Source: CAYSWV01 sp964434865 (GTDB lineage Bacteria > Cyanobacteriota > Cyanobacteriia > Thermostichales > Thermostichaceae). From it: a stretch of 64,000 nucleotides of DNA. Positions 34,304 to 42,793 of the stretch are shown here, in pieces. The stretch lies in contig CAYSWV010000022.1 of assembly GCA_964434865.1 (NCBI GenBank), positions 8,346 through 72,345 on the forward strand, in the 5' to 3' direction. Each line of letters opens with the position of its first letter. The first letter of the stretch is position 1. A program made the translations under genes and the position numbers. The notes beneath the pieces are model-generated. The model searched no databases, was not told the origin of the DNA, and worked only from the letters and a program-made list of their open reading frames with translations.

Positions 34304-35533
34304 CTAGAGCCTAGACCGTGCTGTCAGTAAGTGTTGATAAAGATTGAGATGGATCTCAGCTGAGGCAGCCCAAGTATAACGAGTACAAACGACTTGACTG
34401 GCCTGGATCAGCGGTTGTGCAACGGCAGGATCGAGGCTTTGGATCATGGCAGCAGCAATAGTATCGGGGTGGTGAGGATCGACTAGTAATGCCTGGTGTG
34501 GCGACAAAAATTCTGTAAAGGGGGGTTGATTCGAGGTGATCACAGTTAGACCTGAGGCAATGGCCTCCATCACCACTAAGCCCCAACCTTCGACTACAGA
34601 TGGAAAAACAAACGCATCAGCGCAACGATATAACACGGGCATATCAGCATCAGCGATCACTCCTGTCAAAACCAAAGCTTGTCCTATTTCAACGTTTAAA
34701 CGTTTAGCTTCAGTTAAAAACTGATCTCGGTAGGCATCGTAATTAAACATCGTGATCCCACCGGCAACCACGAGCTGAGCCGAAGGGTAATAGTGTAACA
34801 CTTGTGCAAATGCCTGCAACAAACGAATTGAATTTTTCCGAGGTTCAATCCCTCCTACTGTTAAAAACAGAGGGGATCCAGATAACCCCAGCGCTTGTTT
34901 CAGAGCAGTTTCGGTGCCACTAGGCTGAGCAGAAAAACGAGCTGTATCAACACCATTGAAAACCTGTGGGGCCACAACACCATACTGCTCGCAGATCTGA
35001 GTCTGCCAATAGTGACTCACACACAAAGCTAAATCGGGCTGAACAATACCACGACGTTGACAGTCTTCCAGATAAGCACTGGGATAATCATCAACATGGT
35101 GAACCGTCCGAATGACAGCTGACACCAACTGGCGCTCACGTAAAGCTACTAAAGCATTAGCACTGATACAGTCTTGGGCATGATAGATATCAAAGTCAGG
35201 GGGATACTGAGTGAAGTAGGTGACATAATCCTGGATCCGTTGTTCAACCACTTGATCAATGGCTTGAGGATCAGCTACCTCTGTAGCGGGAACAAACACA
35301 TAGTCACACGATAAAGGCCGACAAAACCCTTGCCGATCTTTGTCTAAGGCAAATACACACACTTGATGCCCCAGGGCCTGTAAGGCTTCAGCCAGCTCCA
35401 GAGTATGAATCACCCCCCCTCTGGGTTTTGTTGAATAGGTCAGCAGGGCTATCTTCAAGGGTGGCTTAGCTACGGGGCTAGTTTGCAGGTGGCTGGGCTG
35501 TTTGGATAGTCCTACCCTATTACTTCTGGTCAT
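34304..35533 (-). CDS. MSMEG_0565-family glycosyltransferase
   Basis: A 409-residue family-4-type glycosyltransferase: KIALLTYSTKPRGGVIHTLELAEAL, HHVDDYPSAYLEDCQRRGI, FNGVDTARF, GGIEPRKNSIRLLQAF, then the C-terminal FVFPSVVEGWGLVVMEA donor-binding segment. It is recognised as the MSMEG_0565 family, a standard member of the Nit1C nitrogen-starvation cluster, and it precedes the MSMEG_0570-type gene here. The ATG at 35533 is chosen. The upstream in-frame extension to 35629 overlaps the tail of a decayed ABC binding-protein gene and lacks homology. Confidence 0.9.
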   Translation of the reverse strand: MTRSNRVGLSKQPSHLQTSPVAKPPLKIALLTYSTKPRGGVIHTLELAEALQALGHQVCVFALDKDRQGFCRPLSCDYVFVPATEVADPQAIDQVVEQRIQDYVTYFTQYPPDFDIYHAQDCISANALVALRERQLVSAVIRTVHHVDDYPSAYLEDCQRRGIVQPDLALCVSHYWQTQICEQYGVVAPQVFNGVDTARFSAQPSGTETALKQALGLSGSPLFLTVGGIEPRKNSIRLLQAFAQVLHYYPSAQLVVAGGITMFNYDAYRDQFLTEAKRLNVEIGQALVLTGVIADADMPVLYRCADAFVFPSVVEGWGLVVMEAIASGLTVITSNQPPFTEFLSPHQALLVDPHHPDTIAAAMIQSLDPAVAQPLIQASQVVCTRYTWAASAEIHLNLYQHLLTARSRL

Positions 35534-35564
35534 GTCACTTCTGCTGTTGGGTTGGAGGTTGAAT

Positions 35565-35970
35565 CTATGAGATCTGCTGTTGTTGATTGATGTAGTCTTG
35601 TGGATTACTTTCAATGCGGGTGATCTCATCTGCGGCTTCAGCTCCTAATTCTAGGGCTAGTTCTTGCGCTAAGCCTGTTAAAAAGATCTCATCACCCTTA
35701 TCTTCAAATTAGCCGCATTTACTCCTGGATCAAATCTTGAATCAATCGCTCGCGGTTAGAGTTACACCAACTGGCCATTTTTATCAACAAGGCGGTGCCC
35801 AGTTCTGCTTGTGAAATTGTATCAGTGAGAGTTTCCCAAGTGGATGATGTTGAGACTTGAAACATGGCTGTCCTGCCGCTAGATCGATAGTTAAACTCTC
35901 TTCCAATTAGAGCGTTCATTCTAAATAAGAGTTGTGTTGCTTGATACGTTCGGTGATCAAGTGCAGGCAT
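35565..35970 (-). pseudogene. Internally deleted remnant of an ABC-transporter binding-protein gene (CynA-like)
   Basis: Two pieces in the right order and strand match the cynA product encoded at 40368-41993. The first (83-codon frame, 35719-35970) ends in ALLIKMASWCNSNRERLIQDL, like ALFLKMAAKGDPKRERLIQAL in the N-terminal extension of CynA. After its stop, 35565-35708 encodes DEIFLTGLAQELALELG and a 47-residue tail ending IESNPQDYINQQQQIS. This parallels QDIFLTDLARELAQELG and SAYIQDQIDQYGV at the CynA C terminus. The roughly 375 residues between are missing. The start of the first frame is not similar and may be unrelated DNA. Confidence 0.65.
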
Positions 35971-36029
35971 CGATTACGGGTATCCAATAATACCAGCCCC
36001 GGAACTGCCTGTATAGGCATCAAGTTATA

Positions 36030-37100
36030 CTAGCCAAACCCTTTCTTTTCTGGCTTGAGAACTTCCCAGACCCAGATCCCACCCCCTTGATCTCCAGCAG
36101 CAAGGACGTGTCCTTCAGGATGCCAGGCCAGCACTGAAAACCCTTGAGTTGATCCACTGAGGATCTGATGTTGATCATGAGCCTCATGCCAAAGATAAAT
36201 TTTACCTGCATTATCAGCAGAAGCTAACAACCTTTGGTGGGGTTGAAACGCAATCGATTGTACAAATCCCTGATGCCCTTGGAGGACACGATGATGCCAT
36301 GATCCTGATTGAGTTTGAAACCAAATCGTTACTCCCTCAACACAAGCGGCTGCTAGCAAGGGTAGGGTAGATCTTTGATTGCACCAACACACTTGACGTA
36401 CCTTTCCTGGAAACCCCTGCATGAGCCAAGGGGGCGGCGTTGGCCACTCTAAGACTGAAAGCGTCCGATCATAATTACCTGTAGCCAAAAAGCGACCATC
36501 TTGAGTCCAGGCAGCGGCTAAACTGGCTCCTGGCACTCGTAATAGATAAGGCTCAGCATCCCACTGATCACTGTCCCAAACTTTGGTCCCTGTATGTCCA
36601 CACACTGCTAGATAGCGACCCTGAGGATGCCAGCTCAAACCCAACACCGAGGATTCCACAAAGTCAAGAATGGCTAAAGTGATTTGCGAGACACCATCTA
36701 CTACATAAACTTGACGGTTAGCATTAAAGGCTAAAACGGATGTTCCGGGCTGCCAAACCAGCCGATCAATCCATGCGTCCACGAACCAGGCCTCGACTGG
36801 CTTTGAGGGAGGAGGGTCTGTTGCAAGGGTAAAATCCCAAATGAATACCTGACCTCCTTGACCGGCTGCAGCTAATCGGGTGCCATCAGCAGACCAGCAG
36901 AGGCTATTGATTGAAGCCTGATCTTGATAACTTAGCAATAATTGCCGATCTGGCCAGCTCCAAACCTTAATATCTCCCCCAGCTGAGCCAGTGGCTAAGA
37001 GGTGGTAACCAGACCAGTCTAGAGCCGTGACGTAATCAGAGACACTTGCTTGCCAAATCTGTTTGAAATTCTGATTCGATCCAGTTTTCAAGCGAGGCAT
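36030..37100 (-). CDS. WD40 repeat protein of the cyn operon
   Basis: A 356-residue protein made almost entirely of WD40-type repeats (SGYHLLATGSAGGDIKVWSW, DGTRLAAAGQGGQVFIWDF, GRYLAVCGHTGTKVWD, HQRLLASADNAGKIYLWHE, EGHVLAAGDQGGGIWVWEV). They form one seven-bladed propeller. No signal peptide. Its ATG overlaps the end of the upstream CobW-type GTPase gene by 13 bases, so the two are translationally coupled and probably partners. The ligand is unknown. Confidence 0.88.
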   Translation of the reverse strand: MPRLKTGSNQNFKQIWQASVSDYVTALDWSGYHLLATGSAGGDIKVWSWPDRQLLLSYQDQASINSLCWSADGTRLAAAGQGGQVFIWDFTLATDPPPSKPVEAWFVDAWIDRLVWQPGTSVLAFNANRQVYVVDGVSQITLAILDFVESSVLGLSWHPQGRYLAVCGHTGTKVWDSDQWDAEPYLLRVPGASLAAAWTQDGRFLATGNYDRTLSVLEWPTPPPWLMQGFPGKVRQVCWCNQRSTLPLLAAACVEGVTIWFQTQSGSWHHRVLQGHQGFVQSIAFQPHQRLLASADNAGKIYLWHEAHDQHQILSGSTQGFSVLAWHPEGHVLAAGDQGGGIWVWEVLKPEKKGFG

Positions 37101-38056
37101 GCTAGGAAATCACTGCGGAGTTGAGCTTCATCTAGGTTGCGACCAATAAATACCAGTTCATTTTTGCGTGGAATCTGAGCAGACCAGAGTTGGCCTGGGC
37201 GACCATCAAAGATCATGTGCACGCCTTGAAACACAAATTGATGATCCTGATGGGCCACATTCAAAATCCCCTTCATTCTGAAAATCTCAGTTCCCTGGGT
37301 GCGTAGCAGATGTGAGATCCAGGCATTGATTTTATCTAGATCGACAGCTCTAGGGTCTGAAATGGCCACAGAATAAATAGATTGATCATGTTCATGAGCA
37401 TCCTCATCTAGGAAGTTAGGATCAACCGTGAGAGCTTGATTTAAATCAAAGGCCCTAACACCCACCACCGCTTCTAAATTTAAATCACAGTAGCGGGTAG
37501 GGTACAGAGTCACCATGGCATTCATGCTGCGGATCCGCTGCTCCAGGGCTTGCAATTGCTCAGGGGACACCAGATCGACTTTATTCAATAGGATCACATT
37601 GGCAAAGGCAATTTGTTCTTGAACTTCACTACTTTCCCAGTGATCCCAAATATGCCTAGCATCAACTACTGTCACAACAGCATCTAGGGCCAACTGAGTT
37701 TGAATATCTTCATCGAAGAAAAAAGTTTGAATAACAGGTGCTGGATCGGCAAGTCCCGTTGTTTCAATCAATAAATGATCAAAAGCATGGCGACGCTGCA
37801 TCAAGTTACCAATGATCCGAATTAAGTCACCCCGAACGGTACAGCAAATACAGCCGTTGTTCATTTCAAAAATTTCTTCATCAGCATTGATCACTAGCTG
37901 ATTGTCGATACCAATTTCGCCAAACTCATTGACAATCACAGCCACTTTTTTGCCATGTTCTTGAGTCAAGATGCGATTGAGTAGAGTCGTTTTACCAGCC
38001 CCTAGATAGCCTGTTAGTACAGTCACTGGAACTGGCTTTGCCTTTGCTGCTGTCAT
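37088..38056 (-). CDS. CobW/COG0523-family GTP-binding metallochaperone
   Basis: A 322-residue G3E-family GTPase. Walker A is LTGYLGAGKTTLL. The metal-binding GCICC (CxCC) follows EMNNG. Walker B is IETTGLADPAP, the base-recognition motif is LLNKVDL, and a CobW C-terminal domain (GTEIFRMKGILNV, FQGVHMIFDGRP) ends it. A short His/Asp-rich patch (DEDAHEHDQS) lies in between. Such proteins hand metal ions to target enzymes. It starts 12 bases after cynS and overlaps the WD40 gene by 13 bases, which places it in the cyanate operon. Which enzyme it serves is unknown. Confidence 0.9.
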   Translation of the reverse strand: MTAAKAKPVPVTVLTGYLGAGKTTLLNRILTQEHGKKVAVIVNEFGEIGIDNQLVINADEEIFEMNNGCICCTVRGDLIRIIGNLMQRRHAFDHLLIETTGLADPAPVIQTFFFDEDIQTQLALDAVVTVVDARHIWDHWESSEVQEQIAFANVILLNKVDLVSPEQLQALEQRIRSMNAMVTLYPTRYCDLNLEAVVGVRAFDLNQALTVDPNFLDEDAHEHDQSIYSVAISDPRAVDLDKINAWISHLLRTQGTEIFRMKGILNVAHQDHQFVFQGVHMIFDGRPGQLWSAQIPRKNELVFIGRNLDEAQLRSDFLACLA

Positions 38057-38068
38057 AACCCTTTCTCA

Positions 38069-38512
38069 CTACCACTTCTTGTAGGGAAGGAATTTACCGC
38101 ACATAATGACCTTGACCCGATCACCTTTAGGGTCTTCCTCTTTTTCAACGTCAATGGAAAAGTCGATCGCGCTCATGATACCATCACCAAACTTTTCATG
38201 CACCACAGCTTTGATGGGCATCCCATATACTTGCATGATCTCGTAGAAACGGTAGATCAAAGGGTCAGTGGGAATAACAGGCTCTAATGATCCCTTCAAA
38301 GGGGGCTCAGTTAACGGTTCAGCCATTTCAGATCCCAGCCCCAAAGCTGTCACTATTTTCTCGGCTTCTTCTTTGGAGGCGCTAGCTTGGCGATAGATCA
38401 CAGAAGCAATCCAAACTTCATCCATACCAACAATCTTCTCCAATTGTTCAAAGCTCACACCCTTGGCCTTTTTGGCTGCCAATAGCTTTTCAGTAATGGG
38501 TGACAATGCCAT
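38069..38512 (-). CDS. cynS: Cyanate hydratase (cyanase)
   Basis: A 147-residue enzyme that converts cyanate plus bicarbonate to ammonia and CO2. The N-terminal helix-turn-helix-like part (KLLAAKKAKGVSFEQLEKIVG) and the catalytic C-terminal part are complete. Catalytic residues are visible in IYRFYEIMQVYG (Arg and Glu) and FGDGIMSAIDF (Ser). Length is exactly the family norm. It lies downstream of the cyanate transporter genes and upstream of a CobW GTPase gene. A GGAGGAG ribosome site precedes the ATG. Confidence 0.97.
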   Translation of the reverse strand: MALSPITEKLLAAKKAKGVSFEQLEKIVGMDEVWIASVIYRQASASKEEAEKIVTALGLGSEMAEPLTEPPLKGSLEPVIPTDPLIYRFYEIMQVYGMPIKAVVHEKFGDGIMSAIDFSIDVEKEEDPKGDRVKVIMCGKFLPYKKW

Positions 38513-38634
38513 AATCTCCTCCTAAAACTAAGCTAAACAAAACAACAAATTCAACTTTATAGATAGTGCCTGAACTCAATTACAGACTCTTGGGTACAAA
38601 CTCTTGGCTGATCCTTAACCATAATCTTAGCCTT

Positions 38635-39513
38635 CTAGCCTTGAACGCGAGCTTCTTCAACTGCACGGGTTTCTAAGGTGAGGTGATGCTCCATCTCATG
38701 CTTAAGATCACGATAGGCTGGGTGGTTATCAATTGTTTCTCGATTACGGGGTCTGGGAAAGGGCACATCGAGGACTTTAGCAATCTGAGCAGCCGGTCCC
38801 TTGGTCATCATGACAATCTGATCGGAAAGCAGCAGTGCTTCTTCAATACTGTGAGTAATCATAATGACTGTTTTACGCTCTTGCTCCCAGATCCGCTCGA
38901 TCTCATCTTGGAGAAACCCTCGGGTCAGAGCATCTAGAGCTCCAAACGGTTCATCCATTAATAAAATTTTGGGTTTGATCGCCAGAGCCCGGGCAATCCC
39001 CACCCGTTGCTTCATCCCCCCTGAAATTTCATGTGGATGTTTTTTCTTGGCCCCTGACAGTCCCACTAATGTCAAAAACTCATTCACCACTTCGTTTAAA
39101 GCTGTACGACTGTAGTGAGGATGCACAGTTTCAACTGCAAATCGGATATTGTCCTCAACCGTCATCCATGGCATCAGGGCGTAATTTTGAAACACCATTC
39201 CCCGATCGGGACCTGGCCCTGTGATCATTTCACCATTTAACCGGATATCACCCAACGTGGCTGGAGAAAGACCTGCAATAATGTTCAATAAGGTCGACTT
39301 ACCACAACCAGAGGGGCCAATAATGGACACAAACCTGTTAGGTGCAATATCTAGGCTAATGTTTTCAATGGCCACAAAATCAGGCCGGGCTTTACCCATA
39401 AAGCTACTGATCAGGCCCCGTTTACCCTTAAAGATCTTGGTCACACCTTGAACAGAGAGCTGGGCTGGAGCGGTTGATCCCACTTTATTGAGAGATGGTG
39501 TAGCTAAATTCAT
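38635..39513 (-). CDS. cynD: Cyanate ABC transporter ATP-binding protein
   Basis: A 292-residue ABC ATPase of the nitrate/taurine/cyanate group. Walker A GPSGCGKST, Q-loop FQNYALMPW, signature SGGMKQR, Walker B ILLMDEPFGALD and the switch His in MITHSIEEA are all present. It overlaps the permease gene by four bases (ATGA), typical of coupled translation. The cynS gene follows about 120 bases downstream. Family homologues include NrtD and CmpD, so the cyanate assignment rests on context. Confidence 0.92.
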   Translation of the reverse strand: MNLATPSLNKVGSTAPAQLSVQGVTKIFKGKRGLISSFMGKARPDFVAIENISLDIAPNRFVSIIGPSGCGKSTLLNIIAGLSPATLGDIRLNGEMITGPGPDRGMVFQNYALMPWMTVEDNIRFAVETVHPHYSRTALNEVVNEFLTLVGLSGAKKKHPHEISGGMKQRVGIARALAIKPKILLMDEPFGALDALTRGFLQDEIERIWEQERKTVIMITHSIEEALLLSDQIVMMTKGPAAQIAKVLDVPFPRPRNRETIDNHPAYRDLKHEMEHHLTLETRAVEEARVQG

Positions 39514-40337
39514 GATTCCCGTCCAAATGATATCAGTTGTTGTAAGGCTCCAAAAATAGAGTCCAGGATCAGGCCTACAATCCCGATAATAAAGATGGCA
39601 ACAATAATATTAGGAATATAGAGGTTATTCCACTCATTCCAAATGAAATATCCCAACCCTGTCCCTAGCAACATCTCAGCCGCCACAATCACTAGCCATG
39701 AGATCCCCATGCTGATCCGCAGTCCTGAAACAATACTGGGTAAAGCTGCAGGCACAATCACCTTAAAAATGGTCCGCAGCTTAGAAGCCCCCAGAGTCTT
39801 AGCAACATCCAGATACTCAGGGCTGACATTAGCTACCCCAAAGGCAGTATTGATCAGAGTAGGCCAGATGCTAGAGATCAAGATGATAAAGATACCGGTT
39901 TTTTCGGAGTCACGTAACAAAAACAGACCTAGAGGTAGCCAAGCCAATGGTGAAACTGGCTTCAGTAGCTGAATGTAAGGATTAAAGGCTTTGAGAGCCA
40001 CCTTAGACATCCCAATCAAAATGCCCAATGGAACTGCAATCAATGAAGCAGCAATATAACCAATAGCCACTCGTCTGAGGCTGATCAACAGATTCCAGCC
40101 AATGCCCAAGTCATTCGGACCGTTATCAAAAAAGGGATTGCTGATCCACCACCAAAACTCCTTAAAAGTAGCCGATGCGGTGGGAATACCCCTGGAAAAT
40201 AGCTCAAACCTAGCCCCCAATTCCCACACTGCCAAAAATAGGGTAAGCGAGATTAGAAATAAGGCTAATGACAGAACGTTCTCATTCCGAAATAGTGGTG
40301 ATTTGACTGGCTTCCAGGCCTCTTGGGTTGTAGTCAT
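39510..40337 (-). CDS. cynB: Cyanate ABC transporter permease
   Basis: A 275-residue inner-membrane permease with about six transmembrane segments (LALFLISLTLFLAVWELG, YIAASLIAVPLGILIG, FIILISSIWPTLINTAFG, IVAIFIIGIVGLILDSIFG). The EAA-type loop reads DVAKTLGASKLRTIFKVIVPAALP. It belongs to the NrtB/CmpB/CynB/SsuC group. It starts 30 bases after the binding-protein gene and overlaps the ATPase gene by four bases. Confidence 0.92.
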   Translation of the reverse strand: MTTTQEAWKPVKSPLFRNENVLSLALFLISLTLFLAVWELGARFELFSRGIPTASATFKEFWWWISNPFFDNGPNDLGIGWNLLISLRRVAIGYIAASLIAVPLGILIGMSKVALKAFNPYIQLLKPVSPLAWLPLGLFLLRDSEKTGIFIILISSIWPTLINTAFGVANVSPEYLDVAKTLGASKLRTIFKVIVPAALPSIVSGLRISMGISWLVIVAAEMLLGTGLGYFIWNEWNNLYIPNIIVAIFIIGIVGLILDSIFGALQQLISFGRES

Positions 40338-40367
40338 ATTCTCTCTAAATCCTCCAATCTGGCTAGC

Positions 40368-41993
40368 CTACACACCATATTGGTCAATTTGATCTTGAAT
40401 ATAAGCGCTGGGATTGGCTGGATCAAATTCATCAAACATCAGCGTTTCAGTCCGATAGATCTCAGTTGGAGGTGTTTGACCCAACTCTTGAGCCAATTCT
40501 CGGGCTAGGTCTGTGAGGAAGATGTCTTGGCCAATTTCATTGTAGGTATCATCCGTGATGACTTCAGCTACACGACCATCTCCTTGTAGATCCCAGCGCA
40601 CTAACTGAGAGCTAATCCAATTGGCAAAGCTCTGCCACGGATAGGGATCAAAATCGATCCGATCGGGAATACTAAATTCACTCCCGTTGCCATCTTCAAA
40701 GTCGCCTGTCAAAACGGCCTTCACGACTTCTTCTGGTTGATTTAGAAAAGCACGAGTCGAAATCGCAGTCGCAATCTCAGGTCGATTTTGAGGATCCTGG
40801 GCATAGCCTGCTGCTTCAATGATGGCCTTATTTAAGGCTCGGAAGGTGTTCGGGTTTTCGTCAATCCACTGGTCACTGGCAGCAAAAGCACAGCAAGGAT
40901 GGCCTGGCCACAAATCTTTCGTCAGCAGGTGAATAAACCCAGCCCCTTCAAACACCGCCCGCTGGTTAAATGGATCAGGCATTAAGTACGCATCAATATC
41001 CCCAGCTACCAACTGGGCAATGCTGTCCGGTGGAGGTACAGGTCGAATCTGGACATCAACATCCGGATCAATACCCCCTGTGGCCAAGTAGTAACGTAGG
41101 AGTAAGTTATGCATGGAATAAGGGAAGGGTACCCCAATCACAAAACCCTTAAAGTCTGCCGGACCATTCACATTACCCTTATGACGTTCAGCTACGGTAA
41201 TGGCCTGTCCATTAATGTTCTCAATACTAGCTAGCTTGATGCCAAAGGAGGCTGATCCAAGCCCTAGTGTCATCGCAATCGGCATCGGTGCCAACATATG
41301 GTAGGCATCTAGCTCACCTGCAATAGCTGAATCTCTGACCGCACCCCAACTAGGCATCTTCACCACTTTGGCATTGAGACCATGCTTTTGATAGAAGCCC
41401 AATGGCTCAGACATGATGATGGGTGTGGCACAGGTAATCGGAATGAAGCCAACCTGAAGCTCTGTCTTCTCTAAAGGACCAGCCTCTTGGGCATTGACTT
41501 CTTGATCGGGATACTTAGCAACGCTAGCTGCTGTCACCAGAGCAGCCCCAATCGCTAGATTTTTGAGGAATTCTCGTCGAGTAAAGTTGCTATTTCGAAT
41601 TGAATCAGCAAAAAAGAGACCCGCTTGAGGCCCAAAAGCAGCCGCAAATGCATTCTCAAGACCACCAGCTTGTTGAGCTAAAGCTTGAATTAGACGCTCA
41701 CGCTTGGGATCTCCCTTAGCAGCCATCTTCAAAAAGAGTGCCTTACGCAATTCACGGCCATTAACCTGATCCGCCACTGCAAAAGCTTCGGGCTTGTACA
41801 ATCCCATCTTGGCCAAATCATCAATCATATCCACTGGATCTTGTGGCATTGTTTGCATGAATTCCCAGTGGTCTTGAGTTAAATGTGATCCCCCACAGAC
41901 CAAGCAGGCTAATTCAAAGTCGGTAATTTCTCCTCGTTGGGCAGATAGGCCTTGCCAGTCTCGTTGAGTTGGAGTTTTTGAGATCACTTGCAT
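40368..41993 (-). CDS. cynA: Cyanate ABC transporter substrate-binding protein with N-terminal extension before the Tat signal
   Basis: A 541-residue member of the NrtA/CmpA/CynA family (LQVGFIPITCATPIIMSEPLGFYQKHGL, PFPYSMHNLLLRYYLATGGIDPD, DAYLMPDPFNQRAVFEGAGF). A twin-arginine signal TRREFLKNLAIGAALVTA is present but begins only at residue 138. About 135 residues precede it, including the Cys pair ACLVCGGSH and the helical KALFLKMAAKGDPKRERL. The ATG at 41993 is chosen because an NtcA-type site at 42095-42108 makes the earlier ATG (42092) fall before any likely transcript start. Clustered with cynB, cynD and cynS. Confidence 0.88.
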   Translation of the reverse strand: MQVISKTPTQRDWQGLSAQRGEITDFELACLVCGGSHLTQDHWEFMQTMPQDPVDMIDDLAKMGLYKPEAFAVADQVNGRELRKALFLKMAAKGDPKRERLIQALAQQAGGLENAFAAAFGPQAGLFFADSIRNSNFTRREFLKNLAIGAALVTAASVAKYPDQEVNAQEAGPLEKTELQVGFIPITCATPIIMSEPLGFYQKHGLNAKVVKMPSWGAVRDSAIAGELDAYHMLAPMPIAMTLGLGSASFGIKLASIENINGQAITVAERHKGNVNGPADFKGFVIGVPFPYSMHNLLLRYYLATGGIDPDVDVQIRPVPPPDSIAQLVAGDIDAYLMPDPFNQRAVFEGAGFIHLLTKDLWPGHPCCAFAASDQWIDENPNTFRALNKAIIEAAGYAQDPQNRPEIATAISTRAFLNQPEEVVKAVLTGDFEDGNGSEFSIPDRIDFDPYPWQSFANWISSQLVRWDLQGDGRVAEVITDDTYNEIGQDIFLTDLARELAQELGQTPPTEIYRTETLMFDEFDPANPSAYIQDQIDQYGV

Positions 41994-42094
41994 ATTTTCA
42001 GCATCATAGCGGCTAACTTGCTGCCATCTTGAGATAGGGTTGCCGAAAAAAATGTATATATCAATACAATTTCGCAAATTACCTTGAAGCATCA

Positions 42095-42108
42095 GTAGAT
42101 TGACATAC
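42095..42108 (-). promoter_or_regulatory. NtcA-type operator (GTA-N8-TAC)
   Basis: GTAGATTGACATAC fits the palindromic consensus GTA-N8-TAC of the nitrogen regulator NtcA exactly and stands in front of the cyanate operon. Activation under ammonium limitation would be expected, as known for cyn genes in other cyanobacteria. The -10 element is not clear; TAATTT is about 13 bases and TGTATT about 26 bases downstream. Confidence 0.6.
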
Positions 42109-42793
42109 GATCTACTCTTAGGTATTGGATCTACTCCCAGGTACTGTTAGGTCTTACAAAATTGAGTTATGCAAAATCATAGATAGCTTCATTCTAACCT
42201 CTTTATCTGGACTAAGAAATTGTACTTATGTTGAGACTATAGCCCTTATGATATTGACTGTAGCCTTATGGTTTAAGGTAGAAGTTTAAGGTAGAAGTTT
42301 AAAGTAAAAAACCATAGCAGTGAAGTACTTTAGTTAAAATATTTAGTTAAAATAGTTGTGCTGTCAGTATCTTCAACTATGGCCTTCAAGGAGAGTCACA
42401 CTTGATCAAGGGCCACTAGTATTTTAACTTCAAGACTGAAGGCAGTCCTAAAAATTTCAAAGCCCTAGGAGATGCAGTGAAAGTGTAACCTAGATTGGAC
42501 TGGCCTAGCATTGAGTAAGTTAGTAGTTGAAGCTCATAGTGATCAAATCTAAGTTGAAGACGATTAGCCCCTAGAACTAACCTATACCCACTATTTCTCT
42601 AGCCAATGCTTCCCAAGTTGGTGTTGCAGGCACATTTATTTTCAAAGGTCCACCTAACTTTTAGTTAAGCTCAATAATTGCGACCATAGTTCGCATTGAC
42701 AGGGATGATACCGAACAGTATCGTGAATCCAGAGATGTTGGCCTAACTGCTCTACAACCCACGATGTGACTATGAAAAGTTAGCGATTGAACT
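42109..42793. other. Divergent spacer between cynA and the propeller operon
   Basis: About 690 bases with no recognisable gene. It holds two perfect 13-bp tandem duplications, TTTAAGGTAGAAG (42272-42284, 42285-42297) and TTTAGTTAAAATA (42329-42341, 42342-42354). The promoter of the rightward operon should lie at its right end. Confidence 0.55.

Noticed and set aside
35534..35629. N-terminal extension of the MSMEG_0565 glycosyltransferase to 35629
   Set aside because: The added residues are not family-like and overlap the coding remnant of the binding-protein pseudogene in another frame; the ATG at 35533 fits better.
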